DNA of 64,000 bases from assembly GCA_026914155.1 (NCBI GenBank), contig JAPPGH010000017.1, positions 62,001 through 126,000 on the forward strand. Reading direction: 5' to 3'. Source of the stretch: Candidatus Palauibacter rhopaloidicola (GTDB lineage: Bacteria > Gemmatimonadota > Gemmatimonadetes > Palauibacterales > Palauibacteraceae). Below, one piece after another: positions 9,776 to 19,728 of the stretch (position 1 is the first letter of the stretch; each line of letters starts with the position of its first letter). Below the pieces are notes generated by a model, which saw only the letters and a list, made by a program, of their open reading frames with translations, was not told the origin of the DNA and made no database searches. A program made the position numbers and the translations under genes.

Positions 9776-11353
9776 ATGTCTGCTCGAACGTCGATCGCCA
9801 TCCGGTTGGCCCTCTCATTCGTTCTGGCGTTCACGGCTCCGCTCCCGCTCCAGGCACAGGCATTCGCGGTCGAGGAGACCACGATCGCGCAGGTCCATGC
9901 CGCCTTCCGGGCGGGCGACCTCACCTGCGAGGGCCTGGTTCAGAGCTACCTGGACCGGATCGACGCCTACGACAAGCAGGGGCCGCGGCTCAACTCGATC
10001 GCCGTCGTCAACCCGCGCGCCGTCGAGGAGGCCCGAGCCCTCGACGCCGCCTTCGCCTCCGGAGGCCTCACCGGGCCGCTGCACTGCATCCCCGTCCTCC
10101 TCAAGGACCAGGTCGAGACGAGCGACATGCCGACGACCTACGGATCGGCGCTCTTCGCCGGCTACATGTCGGAGCGCGACGGGACCATCGTGACGCGGAT
10201 GAAGGAGGCGGGCGCCCTCATCATCGCGAAGACGAACATGGGCGAGTTCGCGTCGCGCTACGTCGGCTCCGGGTTCGGGATCATCCGCAACGCGTACGAC
10301 CCGGGACGGAACCCCAGCGGCTCCTCCGGCGGCACGGGATCCGGCGTGGCGGCGAATCTCGGCCTGATCGGCATCGGCGAGGACACGGGCGGCTCCATTC
10401 GGGGCCCGGCCGCCGTCGCCTCGCTCGTCGGCCTCCGTCCCACGCTTCCCCTCGTTAGCCGGTTCGGGATGATGCCCGCCAACCCCACGACCGACACGAT
10501 GGGTCCGATGACCCGCACCGTGATGGACGCGGCCATCCTCCTCGACGTCATCGCCGGCTACGACCCCAACGACCCGGTGACGGCGTACTCCGTGGGACAG
10601 GTCCCGGACTCCTACGCAGCCGCGCTCGACGCGGGGGCGCTGGTGGGCGCCCGCATCGGCGTCATCCGCGAGCCGATGGACCGCTCCGTGGACACATCAT
10701 CGGAAGGGTTCCAGCAGGTGCGGGCCCGGATGGAGGCGGCGGTCGGCGCCCTCCGTGACCTGGGGGCCGAGGTGTTCGACGTCGCCGTCCCCGGGATCGA
10801 GCAGGTGAGCGCCATCTTCGGCGCCAACTTCTACGAGACCGAGGAGGTCACCGACGCCTACCTCGCCGAACTCCGCGACCCGCCGTACCGCACGCTCGCA
10901 TCCATCCTGCTGAGCGGCCGCGTCAACCCGTGGCGGGCCGCCGGCATGGCGGATCTCCTGGGGAAGACGATCCGCGACCCCGGCTATCTCCAGTATCTGC
11001 TCGACCGCGAGCAGGTCCGGCAGGACGTCATCGCGACGATGGCGGAGCACGACCTCGACGCCTTCGTCTATGCCACCTTCGATCACCCGCCGGCCGCGAT
11101 CGCCGGGGACGTGGAGGCGAACCCCGCCCCGAACGACCGCTACGCCCTCGGTGACAACCGCTCGCTGAGCCCGCTCACGGGCTTTCCGGCGCTCACCGTG
11201 CCCGCGGGCTTCACGGACGACGGCCTCCCGGTCGGTCTCGAGTTCCTGGGCCGCCCGTTCACGGAGGCGATGCTTCTCGGCTTCGGCTACGCCTACGAGC
11301 AGGCGACGACCCACCGCCGCCCGCCCCCCACCGCCCCGCCCCTCGGACGTTGA
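9776..11353 (+). CDS. Secreted amidase (amidase signature family)
   Basis: Signal peptide MSARTSIAIRLALSFVLAFTAPLPLQAQA; NPSGSSGGTGSGVAANLGLIGIGEDTGGSIRGPAA amidase signature. Confidence 0.92.
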   Translation: MSARTSIAIRLALSFVLAFTAPLPLQAQAFAVEETTIAQVHAAFRAGDLTCEGLVQSYLDRIDAYDKQGPRLNSIAVVNPRAVEEARALDAAFASGGLTGPLHCIPVLLKDQVETSDMPTTYGSALFAGYMSERDGTIVTRMKEAGALIIAKTNMGEFASRYVGSGFGIIRNAYDPGRNPSGSSGGTGSGVAANLGLIGIGEDTGGSIRGPAAVASLVGLRPTLPLVSRFGMMPANPTTDTMGPMTRTVMDAAILLDVIAGYDPNDPVTAYSVGQVPDSYAAALDAGALVGARIGVIREPMDRSVDTSSEGFQQVRARMEAAVGALRDLGAEVFDVAVPGIEQVSAIFGANFYETEEVTDAYLAELRDPPYRTLASILLSGRVNPWRAAGMADLLGKTIRDPGYLQYLLDREQVRQDVIATMAEHDLDAFVYATFDHPPAAIAGDVEANPAPNDRYALGDNRSLSPLTGFPALTVPAGFTDDGLPVGLEFLGRPFTEAMLLGFGYAYEQATTHRRPPPTAPPLGR

Positions 11354-11384
11354 CTCGACCGATATGCACCATCATATTGTGCAT
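11350..11384 (+). promoter_or_regulatory. Candidate promoter/operator of the VapBC-type pair: TTGACT -35, CATATT -10, palindrome ATGCAC-N9-GTGCAT around the -10
   Basis: TTGACT 11350-11355, 17 bp spacer, CATATT 11373-11378; inverted repeat arms 11364-11369 and 11379-11384. Confidence 0.6.
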
Positions 11385-11415
11385 GTGTCACGATCATGCG
11401 CATACAGGAAGGGTC

Positions 11416-11697
11416 ATGTCGAGGATTCACTTCGTCGTCAAGGAAAGCGCCAAGATCCGCTACCAGGCGGAGGCGGAGCGTGAGGGAAAGTCGCTCGGGC
11501 AATGGCTGCGCGAGGCGGCCGATCAGAAACTGGAGGCCGCGCGTCCGCGCCTGTTCACCGTAGAGGAACTCAAGGCGTTCGCCGCCAGGTGCGACGCGAT
11601 GCATCCCCCCGGCGCCAAGGAGCCGGATTGGGAGGAAACCAAGCGCCTGATCGGCGAAGGGAAGCTGAGTTCCGCCAGGAAGCTGGGCCTCCTTTGA
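11416..11697 (+). CDS. Antitoxin-like protein (VapB-type)
   Basis: MSRIHFVVKESAKIRYQAEAEREGKSLGQWLREAADQKLEAARP; SD-like aggaaggg upstream; overlaps downstream PIN ORF. Confidence 0.72.
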   Translation: MSRIHFVVKESAKIRYQAEAEREGKSLGQWLREAADQKLEAARPRLFTVEELKAFAARCDAMHPPGAKEPDWEETKRLIGEGKLSSARKLGLL

Positions 11698-12095
11698 TCT
11701 TCGTCGACGCCAACGTCTTCATGTACTTCGTCGGACCCGAAGATCCCCGCCGAGAGGAGGCACGGGCCTTCTTCGAGCGGTCGAAGGAGCGGAATACCTC
11801 GCTCGTGACGTCTGCCGAGATTCTGCAGGAACTCCTGCACGTCTACGTCAGCAGGGATCAGCAGTACCGACTGCGCCCGGCGTTCGATCTTGTTGAAGCC
11901 ACCGTGATCGAGGTCTGGTCCGTCCACCGTGAGGACGTGCAAATGGCCTGTGACATGGTCGTCCAACATCCGGAACTCGAGGCGCGCGATCTCGTCCACC
12001 TCGCCTGCTGCATCCGGCGGGAGCCTAACGACCTCATGACGTTCGACCGGGCGCTGGCCGCGGCCTGGCGTTCCCGGTCGCCCCGCAGGAGCTGA
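11694..12095 (+). CDS. PIN-domain ribonuclease toxin (VapC-type)
   Basis: LIFVDANVFMYFVGPEDPRREEA; ITSAEIL-like TSAEILQELLHVY; ARDLVHLACCIRREPNDLMTFD; TTG start overlapping antitoxin TGA (TTGA). Confidence 0.85.
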   Translation: MIFVDANVFMYFVGPEDPRREEARAFFERSKERNTSLVTSAEILQELLHVYVSRDQQYRLRPAFDLVEATVIEVWSVHREDVQMACDMVVQHPELEARDLVHLACCIRREPNDLMTFDRALAAAWRSRSPRRS

Positions 12096-12289
12096 CGCGA
12101 CTCTCGGCAGGCCGCCCCACGTCGCCCGCCCCGCGTTGCCCTCCCCCTCCATCCTCAGCGTCCGCCGTGTCCGTTCGTCGCTCCCCGTGCCCTGTCTGAC
12201 CCGTGTCTCCCGGGATAGCGTATCCGGCGGAATCTTCGCGGAAACCCCGGCACGGGCTGGCGTCCCGTGGCAAGAAGGAGAGCAGCGAG

Positions 12290-15200
12290 ATGAGGGATTC
12301 GTCGAGACGTTGCGCGCCGCGCGCGCGGGTGGCGCTCGTTTGGGGCGTCTTAATGGGAGTTCCCGGGATCGTTCCTCCGTTGATGGCGGAGGTTCGGGCC
12401 CAGGAGGTCGACCAGTCGCTCGTGGCGGAGGTCGTGGCCGGTCTGCCCCTGCGCGAGATCGGCCCCGCGCTCATGGGCGGCCGGATCGCGGACATCGCCG
12501 TGCATCCGCACCGGAGCAGCACCTGGTACATCGCGGTCGGCTCCGGCGGGGCGTGGAAGACGACGAACGCGGGTGTGACGTGGGACGCGATCTTCGAGGA
12601 CGAGTCCGTCTACTCGATCGGCGACGTCGAGATCGATCCCGCCAACCCGGACGTGATCTGGGTGGGGACGGGGGAGAACGTGAGCGGTCGCCACGTCGGC
12701 TGGGGGGACGGCGTCTACCGTAGCCGCAACGGCGGGGAGACGTGGGAGAACGTGGGCCTCCGGGATTCGGAGCACATCGGAAGAATCCTCATCGATCCGC
12801 GCGACAGCGACGTGATCCTGGTGGCGGCCGAAGGGTCGCTCTGGGCTCCGGGCGGCGACCGGGGCGTGTACAAGTCCACCGACGGCGGCGACTCCTGGCG
12901 GCTCGTGCTGGAGATCGACGAGAACACGGGCGTCACCGACATCGAGTTCGCGCCCGGCAATCCGGACATGGTCTACGCAGCGGCGTACGAGCGGCGCCGC
13001 AAGATCTGGGGACACCTCGCCGGCGGACCCAACTCCGGCATCTACAAGTCCACCGACGGCGGGGAGAGTTGGCGCCGGATCGCGGCCGGACTCCCGAGCG
13101 GCGACGTGGGGAAGATCGGCCTCGCCGTCACGCCGGCGAACCCCGAGGTCGTGTACGCGACCATGGAGGCGAACGACGAGGAGCGCGGCTTCTACCGGTC
13201 CCTCGACAAGGGGGAGAGCTGGGAGCGGCGGAACTCGTATATCTCCGGCGGCACCGGGCCCCACTACTACCAGGAGATCGAGGCCTCGCCGCACGACGCG
13301 GATGTCGTGTACCAGATGGACGTCTTCATCCAGGTCACGCGGGACGGGGGCGCGACCTTCGGCAACCTCGAGACGGCGCGCGACAAGCACAGCGACAACC
13401 ACGCCCTGTGGATCGACCCGGAGGACGCGCAGCACCTGATCGTCGGCACGGACGCCGGGCTGTACGAGAGCTTCGACGACGGGCGCACGTTCCGGCACTT
13501 CCCGAACATGCCCATCTCGCAGTTCTACAAGCTGACGCTCGACAACGCGGAGCCGTTCTACAACGTGCTCGGCGGCGCGCAGGACCTCGGCACCCTGTGG
13601 GGCCCCGCCCGCACCACGAACATCGAGGGCGTGCGGAACCGGGACTGGTACGTGCCCATGGGGGCGGACGGCTACGCGGTCCAGATCGATCCGAGGGACC
13701 CCGACATCCTCTACCTGCAGACGCAGCAGGGGAACCTCTACCGCTACGACCGGGAGAGCGAGGAAGCGCTCGACATCCAGGCGCAGCCCGCGCCCGGCGA
13801 CCCGCCCGAACGCTGGAACTGGGACGCGCCGGTCCTCATCAGCCCGCACAACGCCGACCGCATCTACCACGGCTCGCAGCGCGTGTGGGCGAGCGACGAC
13901 CGGGGCAACTCGTGGACGGCGATCAGCGGCGATCTGACGACGGACGTGAACCGCTACGAACTGGAGTTCATGGGCCGCGTGTGGAGCGTCGACGACCTCA
14001 TCGACAACGGCGCCATGTCCAAGTACGCGACCCTCACCGGCATCTCCGAGTCGCCGGTGACGGCGGGCGTGATCTACACGGGGAGCGACGACGGACTCAT
14101 CCACGCAACGGAGGACGGCGGGGCGAACTGGCGGCTCGCGGGCGCCCTCCCCGGCGTGCCTGAACGGGCGTTCATCAACGACGTGGAAGCGTCGCAGTTC
14201 GACGCGGCGACGGTCTTCGCCGTAGCGGACAACCACAAGGAGGGCGACTTCCGGCCGCTCGTGTTCGAGAGCAACGACGGGGGCCGGACGTGGCGCTCGA
14301 TCGCGGGAGACCTGCCGAACGGGACGATCCTGTGGGCGATCGAGCAGGATCACCTGAACCCGAACCTCCTCTTCCTCGGAGCGGAGTTCGGGATGTACGC
14401 GAGCGTGAACGGCGGCGAGAACTGGCACATGCTCCCCGGTCCCACGATCCCGCACCGGGATCTCGAGGTCCAGCGCCGCGACAACGACGTAGTCGGGTCG
14501 ACCTTCGGCCGCGGCTTCTACGTCCTCGATGACTACACCCCGCTGCGCGAACTGGCGGGCGGCGCGACCACGGCCATGGCCGCCGCGGAGGGAGGCGCGC
14601 TGTTCCCGGTTCGCGACGCCTGGTGGTACATCCCCTCGGTCCCCATGCAGGCGCGCGGCAAGCCGACGCTGGGCTCGGACGACTACACGGCGCCGAACCC
14701 GGACTTCGGGGCCGTGATCTCCTACTACCTGCCCGAGACATCGACGACGGCCGCGGAAGTACGACGCGCCGCTGAAGCGGAGGTGCGAGCGGCCGGGGGC
14801 GACGTGGCCTTCCCCGGCTACGACGTGCTGAACGAGGAGACGACGGAGAGCGGACCCCGGGCGCTGATCGCAATTGCCGATGGGGACGGCCGAACCGTGC
14901 GCTGGGTCGCCGGCTCCGCCCGCAAGGGATTGCACCGCGTGAGTTGGGATCTGCGGTTCCCGGCGCCTGATCCGATCGACCTCACGGTCCCCGGCTTCAC
15001 GCCGCCGTGGGTGGGACCGCCCCAGGGGCCCCTCGTTGCCCCGGGCCAATACTCCGCGCAACTCGTCGTCGTCACGGCCGAGGGCGCGCGGGAAGTCGGA
15101 CAGGCGCAGACGTTCGAGGTGAAGGCGGTGCCCACGGCCGAGCCCGGCACGGACTTCGGGGCCGTCGTCGCCTTCCAGAACGAGGCGTCGGAGTTGAGCC

Positions 15201-15619
15201 GCCGCATCGCCTCGGCGGGCGAGGAAGTCGGCCGCGCCCGCGACCGGCTGCGTCACATGCGGGCCGCGCTCCTCGAAGCGCCGAACGCCCCGCTGGAACT
15301 GTTCGGCGACCTCGATGCGCTCGGCGCGAGCCTCCAGGACTTCTCGATCCGTCTGTTCGGCGACCCCGCCCGGCAGCGCCTCAACGAGTCCACCGTGCCT
15401 TCGATCTCGAACCGCGTGGGACGGGTGATCGGCGGCCACTGGGACACGCGCCAGACGCCCACGGCGACGCACCGCCGCAACCTGGAGATCGCCGAAACGG
15501 ACTTCGGCGCGTGGCTGTCGGAGTTCCGGAACGTCATGGACGGCGCCTTCACCGACGCCGAAACGGCACTCGAAGCGGCCGGCGCCCCCTGGACCCCCGG
15601 CCGCCGCCTCCCCGGCTAG
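12290..15619 (+). CDS. Secreted VPS10/sortilin-like BNR-repeat beta-propeller protein
   Basis: Repeated GGxSWR / SxDGGxxW blades (YKSTDGGDSWRLV, YKSTDGGESWRRI, SNDGGRTWRSI); signal peptide; SD aaggag. Confidence 0.88.
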   Translation: MRDSSRRCAPRARVALVWGVLMGVPGIVPPLMAEVRAQEVDQSLVAEVVAGLPLREIGPALMGGRIADIAVHPHRSSTWYIAVGSGGAWKTTNAGVTWDAIFEDESVYSIGDVEIDPANPDVIWVGTGENVSGRHVGWGDGVYRSRNGGETWENVGLRDSEHIGRILIDPRDSDVILVAAEGSLWAPGGDRGVYKSTDGGDSWRLVLEIDENTGVTDIEFAPGNPDMVYAAAYERRRKIWGHLAGGPNSGIYKSTDGGESWRRIAAGLPSGDVGKIGLAVTPANPEVVYATMEANDEERGFYRSLDKGESWERRNSYISGGTGPHYYQEIEASPHDADVVYQMDVFIQVTRDGGATFGNLETARDKHSDNHALWIDPEDAQHLIVGTDAGLYESFDDGRTFRHFPNMPISQFYKLTLDNAEPFYNVLGGAQDLGTLWGPARTTNIEGVRNRDWYVPMGADGYAVQIDPRDPDILYLQTQQGNLYRYDRESEEALDIQAQPAPGDPPERWNWDAPVLISPHNADRIYHGSQRVWASDDRGNSWTAISGDLTTDVNRYELEFMGRVWSVDDLIDNGAMSKYATLTGISESPVTAGVIYTGSDDGLIHATEDGGANWRLAGALPGVPERAFINDVEASQFDAATVFAVADNHKEGDFRPLVFESNDGGRTWRSIAGDLPNGTILWAIEQDHLNPNLLFLGAEFGMYASVNGGENWHMLPGPTIPHRDLEVQRRDNDVVGSTFGRGFYVLDDYTPLRELAGGATTAMAAAEGGALFPVRDAWWYIPSVPMQARGKPTLGSDDYTAPNPDFGAVISYYLPETSTTAAEVRRAAEAEVRAAGGDVAFPGYDVLNEETTESGPRALIAIADGDGRTVRWVAGSARKGLHRVSWDLRFPAPDPIDLTVPGFTPPWVGPPQGPLVAPGQYSAQLVVVTAEGAREVGQAQTFEVKAVPTAEPGTDFGAVVAFQNEASELSRRIASAGEEVGRARDRLRHMRAALLEAPNAPLELFGDLDALGASLQDFSIRLFGDPARQRLNESTVPSISNRVGRVIGGHWDTRQTPTATHRRNLEIAETDFGAWLSEFRNVMDGAFTDAETALEAAGAPWTPGRRLPG

Positions 15620-15626
15620 CCGCCTG

Positions 15627-15664
15627 GGCCTCGCCGTCGGTCGTCAGTGGCCGATGGCGAGGCC
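15627..15664. terminator. Hairpin between convergent genes: GGCCTCGCCGTCGG-N10-CCGATGGCGAGGCC
   Basis: 14 bp stem with one G.T pair; the GGT stop codon lies in the hairpin. Confidence 0.6.
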
Positions 15665-17353
15665 GTCCTTGCGGGGGTCCGAGGCACCGGCCCAGCCGCG
15701 CTCCAGCTTCATGACGAGCTGACCGCCGCCGAACGAGGCGCTCTCCCAGTCCACGAGTTCGTGGCCGAGCGCGCTCATGCCGGCCTCGAGTCCGTCCGTC
15801 AGCCGCTCGACCGCAACCCGGAGCCCGCCCATGTGGCGGAAGCGGGCCGCGTCGATCGCCTGCTGCGGATCCATCCCGAACTCGATCATGTTGAGCACGA
15901 CCTGCGTGTGTCCCTGCGGCTGCATCGACCCGCCCATGACGCCGAACGCCATCAGCGGCTCGCCGCCCCGCGTCACGAACCCGGGGATGAGCGTGTGGAA
16001 CGGCCGCTTGCCGGGCGCGACTTGGTTCGGGTGCCCGTCCTCGAGCGTGAAGCCGGCGCCGCGGTTCTGCAGCACGAAACCCGTCCCCGGGACGACGGCG
16101 CCCGAGCCGAACGAGCCGTAGATGGAGTGGATGAAGGAGACCATGTTCCCGTACCGGTCGGCGACCGACAGGTAGATCGTTTCCGTGGCGGTCGCGAACT
16201 CGCCGGGCTCGACCCGCTCGGCGGCCACGGCCGGGTTGATGAGCGCCCGCCGCGACGCGAGGTAGTCAAGGTCGAGGAGTTGCTTCGGGTCGATCTCCAT
16301 GTGGTCGGCGTCTCCGACGTGCCGCGCCAGGTCCGCGAAGGCCACCTTCTTGGCCTCGATCAGGTGGTGGAGGTACTCGGGCGAGTTATGCCCCATGCCC
16401 GCCAGGTCGAACGGCTCGAGCATGCCCATCATCTGCAGCGCGGCGACGCCCTGGCCGGCGGGCGGCAGTTCCCAGATCGTCCACCCCTTGTAGTCCATCG
16501 ACAGCGGCTCGACCCAGCGCACCTCCATCGCCGCCATGTCCTCCGGCGTGAGGTAGCCGCCGAGTTCGGCGAGTCCCTCGGCCACCCGCGTGCCCAGCGC
16601 GCCTCCGTACATGGCGGCCGGGCCTTCCGCCGCGATCGTGCGCAGGGTGCGCGCGAAGTCGGGGTTCCGGAACCACTCGCCCGCTTCCGGGGCCCGCTCG
16701 CCGTCGATCAGGTAGGTCGCCGCGGCCCCGGGGTCCGCCTGCAGCTTTCTCAACTGCCCCTGCCACTGACCCGCGATGATCGGCGTGACGGGGAAGCCCT
16801 CCTCGGCCAGCGCGATGGCCGGCGCCACGAGTTCGGCGAGCGGGCGGCTCCCGTACTTCTCGTTGAGGGCGCCCCAGCCCGCGATCGCCCCCGGCACCGT
16901 CACCGCTCCCGGCCCCGATCCCGGCACGCGGTCGTAGCCGTCCGCCCGGATCCGTTCCGGCGTCATGTGGGTCCCCGCGCGGCCGGTCGCGTCCAGGCCG
17001 ACGAGCCGCCCCTCCTCCGCCGACCAGAAGAGCGCGAACAGGTCGCCGCCCAGCCCCGTCATGTGCGGTTCGACGAGCGAGAGCACGGACGAGGCCGCGA
17101 TCGCCGCGTCGAACGCGTTGCCGCCGTCGCGCAGCACGCCGAGCGCGACGCTCGACGCCATGGGCTGACTCGTCGCAACCATTCCGTTCGGCGCGTAGAC
17201 GGTGGATCGCCCCGCCATGGACCCCGGAGCATTCATCGCGGCCTCCTGTGACGAGTTCCTCAGGCTCTCCGCACCCGCGGTGCCGCAGCCGGCGGCGGTC
17301 ACGGGAAGGACGGCGAGGACGAGAGTCGTGGCAACGTCGCGCATGCACATCAT
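15644..17353 (-). CDS. Gamma-glutamyltransferase family protein (YwrD-like)
   Basis: ETIYLSVADRYGNMVSFIHSIYGSFGSGAVVPGTGFVLQNRGAGFTLEDGHPNQVAPGKRPFHTLIPGFV; GHTQVVLNMIEFGMDPQQAIDAARF. Confidence 0.92.
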   Translation of the reverse strand: MMCMRDVATTLVLAVLPVTAAGCGTAGAESLRNSSQEAAMNAPGSMAGRSTVYAPNGMVATSQPMASSVALGVLRDGGNAFDAAIAASSVLSLVEPHMTGLGGDLFALFWSAEEGRLVGLDATGRAGTHMTPERIRADGYDRVPGSGPGAVTVPGAIAGWGALNEKYGSRPLAELVAPAIALAEEGFPVTPIIAGQWQGQLRKLQADPGAAATYLIDGERAPEAGEWFRNPDFARTLRTIAAEGPAAMYGGALGTRVAEGLAELGGYLTPEDMAAMEVRWVEPLSMDYKGWTIWELPPAGQGVAALQMMGMLEPFDLAGMGHNSPEYLHHLIEAKKVAFADLARHVGDADHMEIDPKQLLDLDYLASRRALINPAVAAERVEPGEFATATETIYLSVADRYGNMVSFIHSIYGSFGSGAVVPGTGFVLQNRGAGFTLEDGHPNQVAPGKRPFHTLIPGFVTRGGEPLMAFGVMGGSMQPQGHTQVVLNMIEFGMDPQQAIDAARFRHMGGLRVAVERLTDGLEAGMSALGHELVDWESASFGGGQLVMKLERGWAGASDPRKDGLAIGH

Positions 17354-17434
17354 TCGGCTGATCCCCCAGCTAATCCCTCTGGCTGATCCCCCTGAGGGTT
17401 GACGGTGCGCCCGAACCCGGACGCCGCACGCACA

Positions 17435-18352
17435 CTACGGCCTCCATGCGGCCATGGCATCCCAGCGCGGGTGGCGCGTGATGTTCACCGGCTCCGCTCC
17501 GTCCGCGCCCATCGCATAAATCTCGGAGTTCCCGTCCCGCTTGGTCGAGAACAGTACGTACTCGCCGTCCGGCGACCAGCGCGGCAGTTCGTCCACACCG
17601 GCGCGTCCCGACAGGTTGGTCTGGCCGCTGCCATCCGCCCGCATCACGTAGATCTCGGCGTCGCCGATGTCCCGGTAGGATGTGAAGACGATCCGCGATC
17701 CATCCGGCGACCACGAGGGGGAGCGCGCGCCGCCCTCGGCGGGAAGCCGCGCGAGCCCCGTCCCATCGGCGGCCATCGTCCACAGCGAGAAGCGCTGGCC
17801 CCCGTCGCGGTCCGAGGCAAAGACGATCCGGGAGCCGTCGGGCGACCAGTCCGGATCCACATCGAAGGACGATGGGCTCCGCGTGAGGTTGACCGGATTC
17901 GATCCATCCACGTCGATCACCCAGATGTCCGGGTCGCCCGTGCGCTCGGAGACGAAGACCACGCGCCTCCCATCCGGGGACAGGCGTCCCGAGCGGTCGT
18001 TGGCCGAGTCCCGCGTCACCGGCCTCGCGTTCGAGCCGTCCGCGTCCATGAGGAAGATGTCGGGGTTCCCGTCGCGCCAACTCGTGAACACGATCCCCGA
18101 ACCGTCCGGCGTCCAGCTGGGCTCGAGGCTCGTCTCCCCCTCCTCTGTCAGCGGCCGCTGTCCCGTCCCATCCGCGTTCGCCACCCAGATGCGCATGTAT
18201 TGCCCACGGATCGCGGTGAAGACGATCTCGCCCGCCGCGGGCGGCTCGGGACCGGTGGCGTCCCCGCACCCGAACGACGCCAGCGCTGCCAGCGTCACGC
18301 AAAGGAGTCGGGGCGCCTTCCAGGCGTACATGACGTTCGTCCGTCCTCCCAT
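17435..18352 (-). CDS. TolB-like (PD40) beta-propeller lipoprotein
   Basis: Lipobox LAALASFGCGD; repeated WSPDGSRIVFASDRDG blades. Confidence 0.85.
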   Translation of the reverse strand: MGGRTNVMYAWKAPRLLCVTLAALASFGCGDATGPEPPAAGEIVFTAIRGQYMRIWVANADGTGQRPLTEEGETSLEPSWTPDGSGIVFTSWRDGNPDIFLMDADGSNARPVTRDSANDRSGRLSPDGRRVVFVSERTGDPDIWVIDVDGSNPVNLTRSPSSFDVDPDWSPDGSRIVFASDRDGGQRFSLWTMAADGTGLARLPAEGGARSPSWSPDGSRIVFTSYRDIGDAEIYVMRADGSGQTNLSGRAGVDELPRWSPDGEYVLFSTKRDGNSEIYAMGADGAEPVNITRHPRWDAMAAWRP

Positions 18353-18423
18353 TCTTCGTTGCGTCCCGCCGGAGCGCGGACGAGCTTGCGCCACAGCGGT
18401 TCGGACCGACCCGGGAGTCAAAG

Positions 18424-19728
18424 ATGAGACAAATCGTACGCTCGCACCAAGCCCTCCTGCCCGCTCTGTCCCTTTTCCTCGCCCCCTTTCTCGCCTTCGG
18501 TTGCGGAGCACCGGCGGACGATGCGGGAACCGCGGTCGGTGGGGAGGCTTCCATGGACGATGCCGAACTCGAACGGCGTGCGCGCGAGATCCACGAGAGC
18601 GTGCTCACGATCGACACGCACGACGACATCCCCTACAACTTCGCCACCCCTGAGGTGGACCCGCTCAATGCGGACCGCCAGGTGAACCTCGAGAAGATGC
18701 GGGCCGGCGAGCTCGACGTCGGCTTCTTCATCGTCTACGTGGGACAGACCGAGCGCACGCCGGAGAACTACGAGGCTGCGAAACAGGGCGCGCTGACGAA
18801 GTTCGAGGCGATCCACCGCATGACGGACGAGATGTACCCGGAGCAGATCGGGCTCGCCCACACCGCCGCCGACGCAGAGCGGATCCACGCCGAGGGCCGG
18901 CTCGTGGCGGCGATCGGGATCGAGAACGGGTACGTGATCGGGACGGACCTCTCCCTCCTCGAGCGATACCACGAACTCGGCGCCCGCTACATCACGCTGG
19001 CGCACAACGGGAACAACGACATCGCCGATTCGGCGCAACCCAACTTCGCGTTCGGCGACACACCGGAGGAGAACGGGGGCATCAGCGCCTTCGGCGAAGA
19101 GGTGATCGCCGAGATGAACCGGCTCGGGATCATGGTCGACGTTTCCCATATCTCGAAGGCGGCCAGCCTCGAGGCGATGGAACTCTCCGAGGCTCCGGTC
19201 ATCGCGTCGCATTCCGGCGCCCACGCGGTGAACGCCCATCCCCGCAACATGGACGACGAGCAGTTGTACGCCCTGCGCGAGAACGGCGGGGTCATCCAGG
19301 CCGTGGCCCTGGGGGCCTTCGTGAAGTCGCCTCCGGAGGAGCAGCAGGCAGAGGTTACCGCGCTCCGGGAGTCGATCGGTTTCACCAGCTTCTCCCAGAT
19401 GACGGACGAACAGCGCGTCGCCTTCCGCGAGGGGATGGCCGAGATCCGGTCGCGCTATCCGGCCGTGAACGTGGCGGACTTCGTCGACCACATCGACCAT
19501 GCCGTCAACCTCATCGGCATCGACTACGTCGGGATCAGCTCGGACTTCGATGGCGGCGGCGGGATCGAGGGGTGGAGCGATGCCTCGGAGACGCTCAACG
19601 TCACGATCGAACTCGTGCGCCGCGGCTATTCCGAGGACGAGATCCGGCAACTCTGGGGCGGGAACACGCTGCGCATCTGGCGCGCCGCCGAGGAAGTCGC
19701 CGCGGACCTGCAGCAGGCCGGGGGCTGA
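18424..19728 (+). CDS. Membrane dipeptidase, M19 (renal dipeptidase-like), lipoprotein
   Basis: TIDTHDDIPYNF; VDVSHISKAASLEAMELSEAPVIASHSGAHAVNAHPRNMDDEQL; HIDHAVNLIGIDYVGISSDFDGGGG. Confidence 0.92.
   Translation: MRQIVRSHQALLPALSLFLAPFLAFGCGAPADDAGTAVGGEASMDDAELERRAREIHESVLTIDTHDDIPYNFATPEVDPLNADRQVNLEKMRAGELDVGFFIVYVGQTERTPENYEAAKQGALTKFEAIHRMTDEMYPEQIGLAHTAADAERIHAEGRLVAAIGIENGYVIGTDLSLLERYHELGARYITLAHNGNNDIADSAQPNFAFGDTPEENGGISAFGEEVIAEMNRLGIMVDVSHISKAASLEAMELSEAPVIASHSGAHAVNAHPRNMDDEQLYALRENGGVIQAVALGAFVKSPPEEQQAEVTALRESIGFTSFSQMTDEQRVAFREGMAEIRSRYPAVNVADFVDHIDHAVNLIGIDYVGISSDFDGGGGIEGWSDASETLNVTIELVRRGYSEDEIRQLWGGNTLRIWRAAEEVAADLQQAGG

Noticed and set aside
12350-15472. 1040 aa minus-strand ORF
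   Set aside because: Antisense shadow of the sortilin-like gene; typical of high-GC third-position bias
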